A stretch of 13,555 nucleotides of DNA. Origin: JBFWVJ01 sp050246795. Its GTDB lineage: Bacteria > Patescibacteriota > Gracilibacteria > JAUYGZ01. Below are positions 13,489 through 13,555 of the stretch, piece after piece. Each line of letters opens with the position of its first letter. Within the stretch, counting starts at the first letter, position 1. Under the pieces are notes generated by a model, which saw only the letters and a program-made list of their open reading frames with translations, ran no database searches and had not been told where the DNA came from. The stretch spans positions 1 to 13,555 of the forward strand of contig JBFWVJ010000015.1 of the NCBI GenBank assembly GCA_050246795.1. Reading direction: 5' to 3'. The position numbers and the translations under genes were made by a program.

Positions 13489-13555
13489 CAATACTCTTGC
13501 TCATAGTCCGCCGGCGATAAATAGTCTAGTGCCGAGTGACGTCGAGACGGATTAT
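13473..13555 (-). CDS. IS3-family transposase OrfB, C-terminal fragment
   Basis: The last 26 codons of an integrase-type (DDE, rve) transposase run off the window edge. The residues include RRHSALDYLSPADYEQ, the usual C-terminal signature of IS3-family OrfB proteins (R-x-H-S-x-L-x-Y-x-S-P-x-x-Y/F-E). The stop TAA is at 13475-13473. The catalytic residues and OrfA lie outside the window, so activity cannot be judged. Confidence 0.85.
   Translation of the reverse strand, partial: NPSRRHSALDYLSPADYEQEYWSRTG

Larger units (their letters stand above)
13432..13555 (-). mobile_element. End of an IS3-family insertion sequence (partial)
   Basis: The right part of the window is the 3' end of an IS3-type element read leftward. 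The transposase C-terminus stops at 13473 and about 35-40 bases of terminal DNA follow. The terminus begins with a 5'-TG near 13432 (TGGAGTTGCCCC) or 13438 (TGCCCCGTTTCAG), as IS3 ends do. The exact tip and target duplication cannot be set because only one end is present. Confidence 0.75.

Noticed and set aside
1..13555. CRISPR array
   Set aside because: No regularly spaced direct repeats of the right length are present.

Overview
The window looks like accessory DNA of a Gram-negative bacterium. The evidence is an outer-membrane factor and an RND pump for a three-part envelope efflux system, a periplasmic signal-peptide protein, and Shine-Dalgarno-led genes of moderate GC. A Bdellovibrio-like (Bdellovibrionota) or other deltaproteobacterial host would fit, but no single gene here fixes the taxonomy. 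A tRNA-Asp lies at the left edge, an IS3-family element lies at the right edge, and stress, defence and resistance cassettes lie between them.

Layout from left to right. 51-127 is tRNA-Asp(GTC). 444-1244 holds a small XRE-type regulator and an AT-rich gene of unknown function, closed by a terminator. 1332-3556 is a leftward type IV toxin-antitoxin/abortive-infection operon: an AbiEi antitoxin-repressor overlapping an AbiEii nucleotidyltransferase that carries a WYL-like segment and a C-terminal zinc-finger-like tail. 3651-3774 is a GC-rich region able to fold into a branched RNA. 3806-4259 is a fluoride riboswitch followed by the fluoride channel gene crcB; here the ligand pseudoknot competes with a hairpin that hides the ribosome-binding site. 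4371-5518 carries two unrecognised leftward genes, one with a zinc ribbon and one with an internal duplication, followed by a 300-base structured non-coding stretch.

5820-8550 is an arsenic-type cassette: arsR is divergent from arsC, an aquaporin/AqpS-like channel and an MFS transporter, with a three-half-site palindrome in the shared promoter. No ArsB or ACR3 pump is present in the window, so the channel and/or the MFS protein would have to carry the export step. 8697-8855 is a 52-residue single-span membrane protein whose ribosome-binding site and start codon sit inside a long hairpin.

8917-13437 is a leftward heavy-metal efflux operon: an outer-membrane factor, a very small adaptor-like periplasmic protein and a CzcA-type RND pump. 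Its first gene has lost its 5' part at the junction with the IS3-family element, so the operon is probably damaged or altered in expression. The strongest candidates for new biology are the AbiEii-WYL-zinc fusion, the hairpin-locked small membrane protein, the minimal adaptor of the RND system and the unexplained structured RNA upstream of the fluoride riboswitch.
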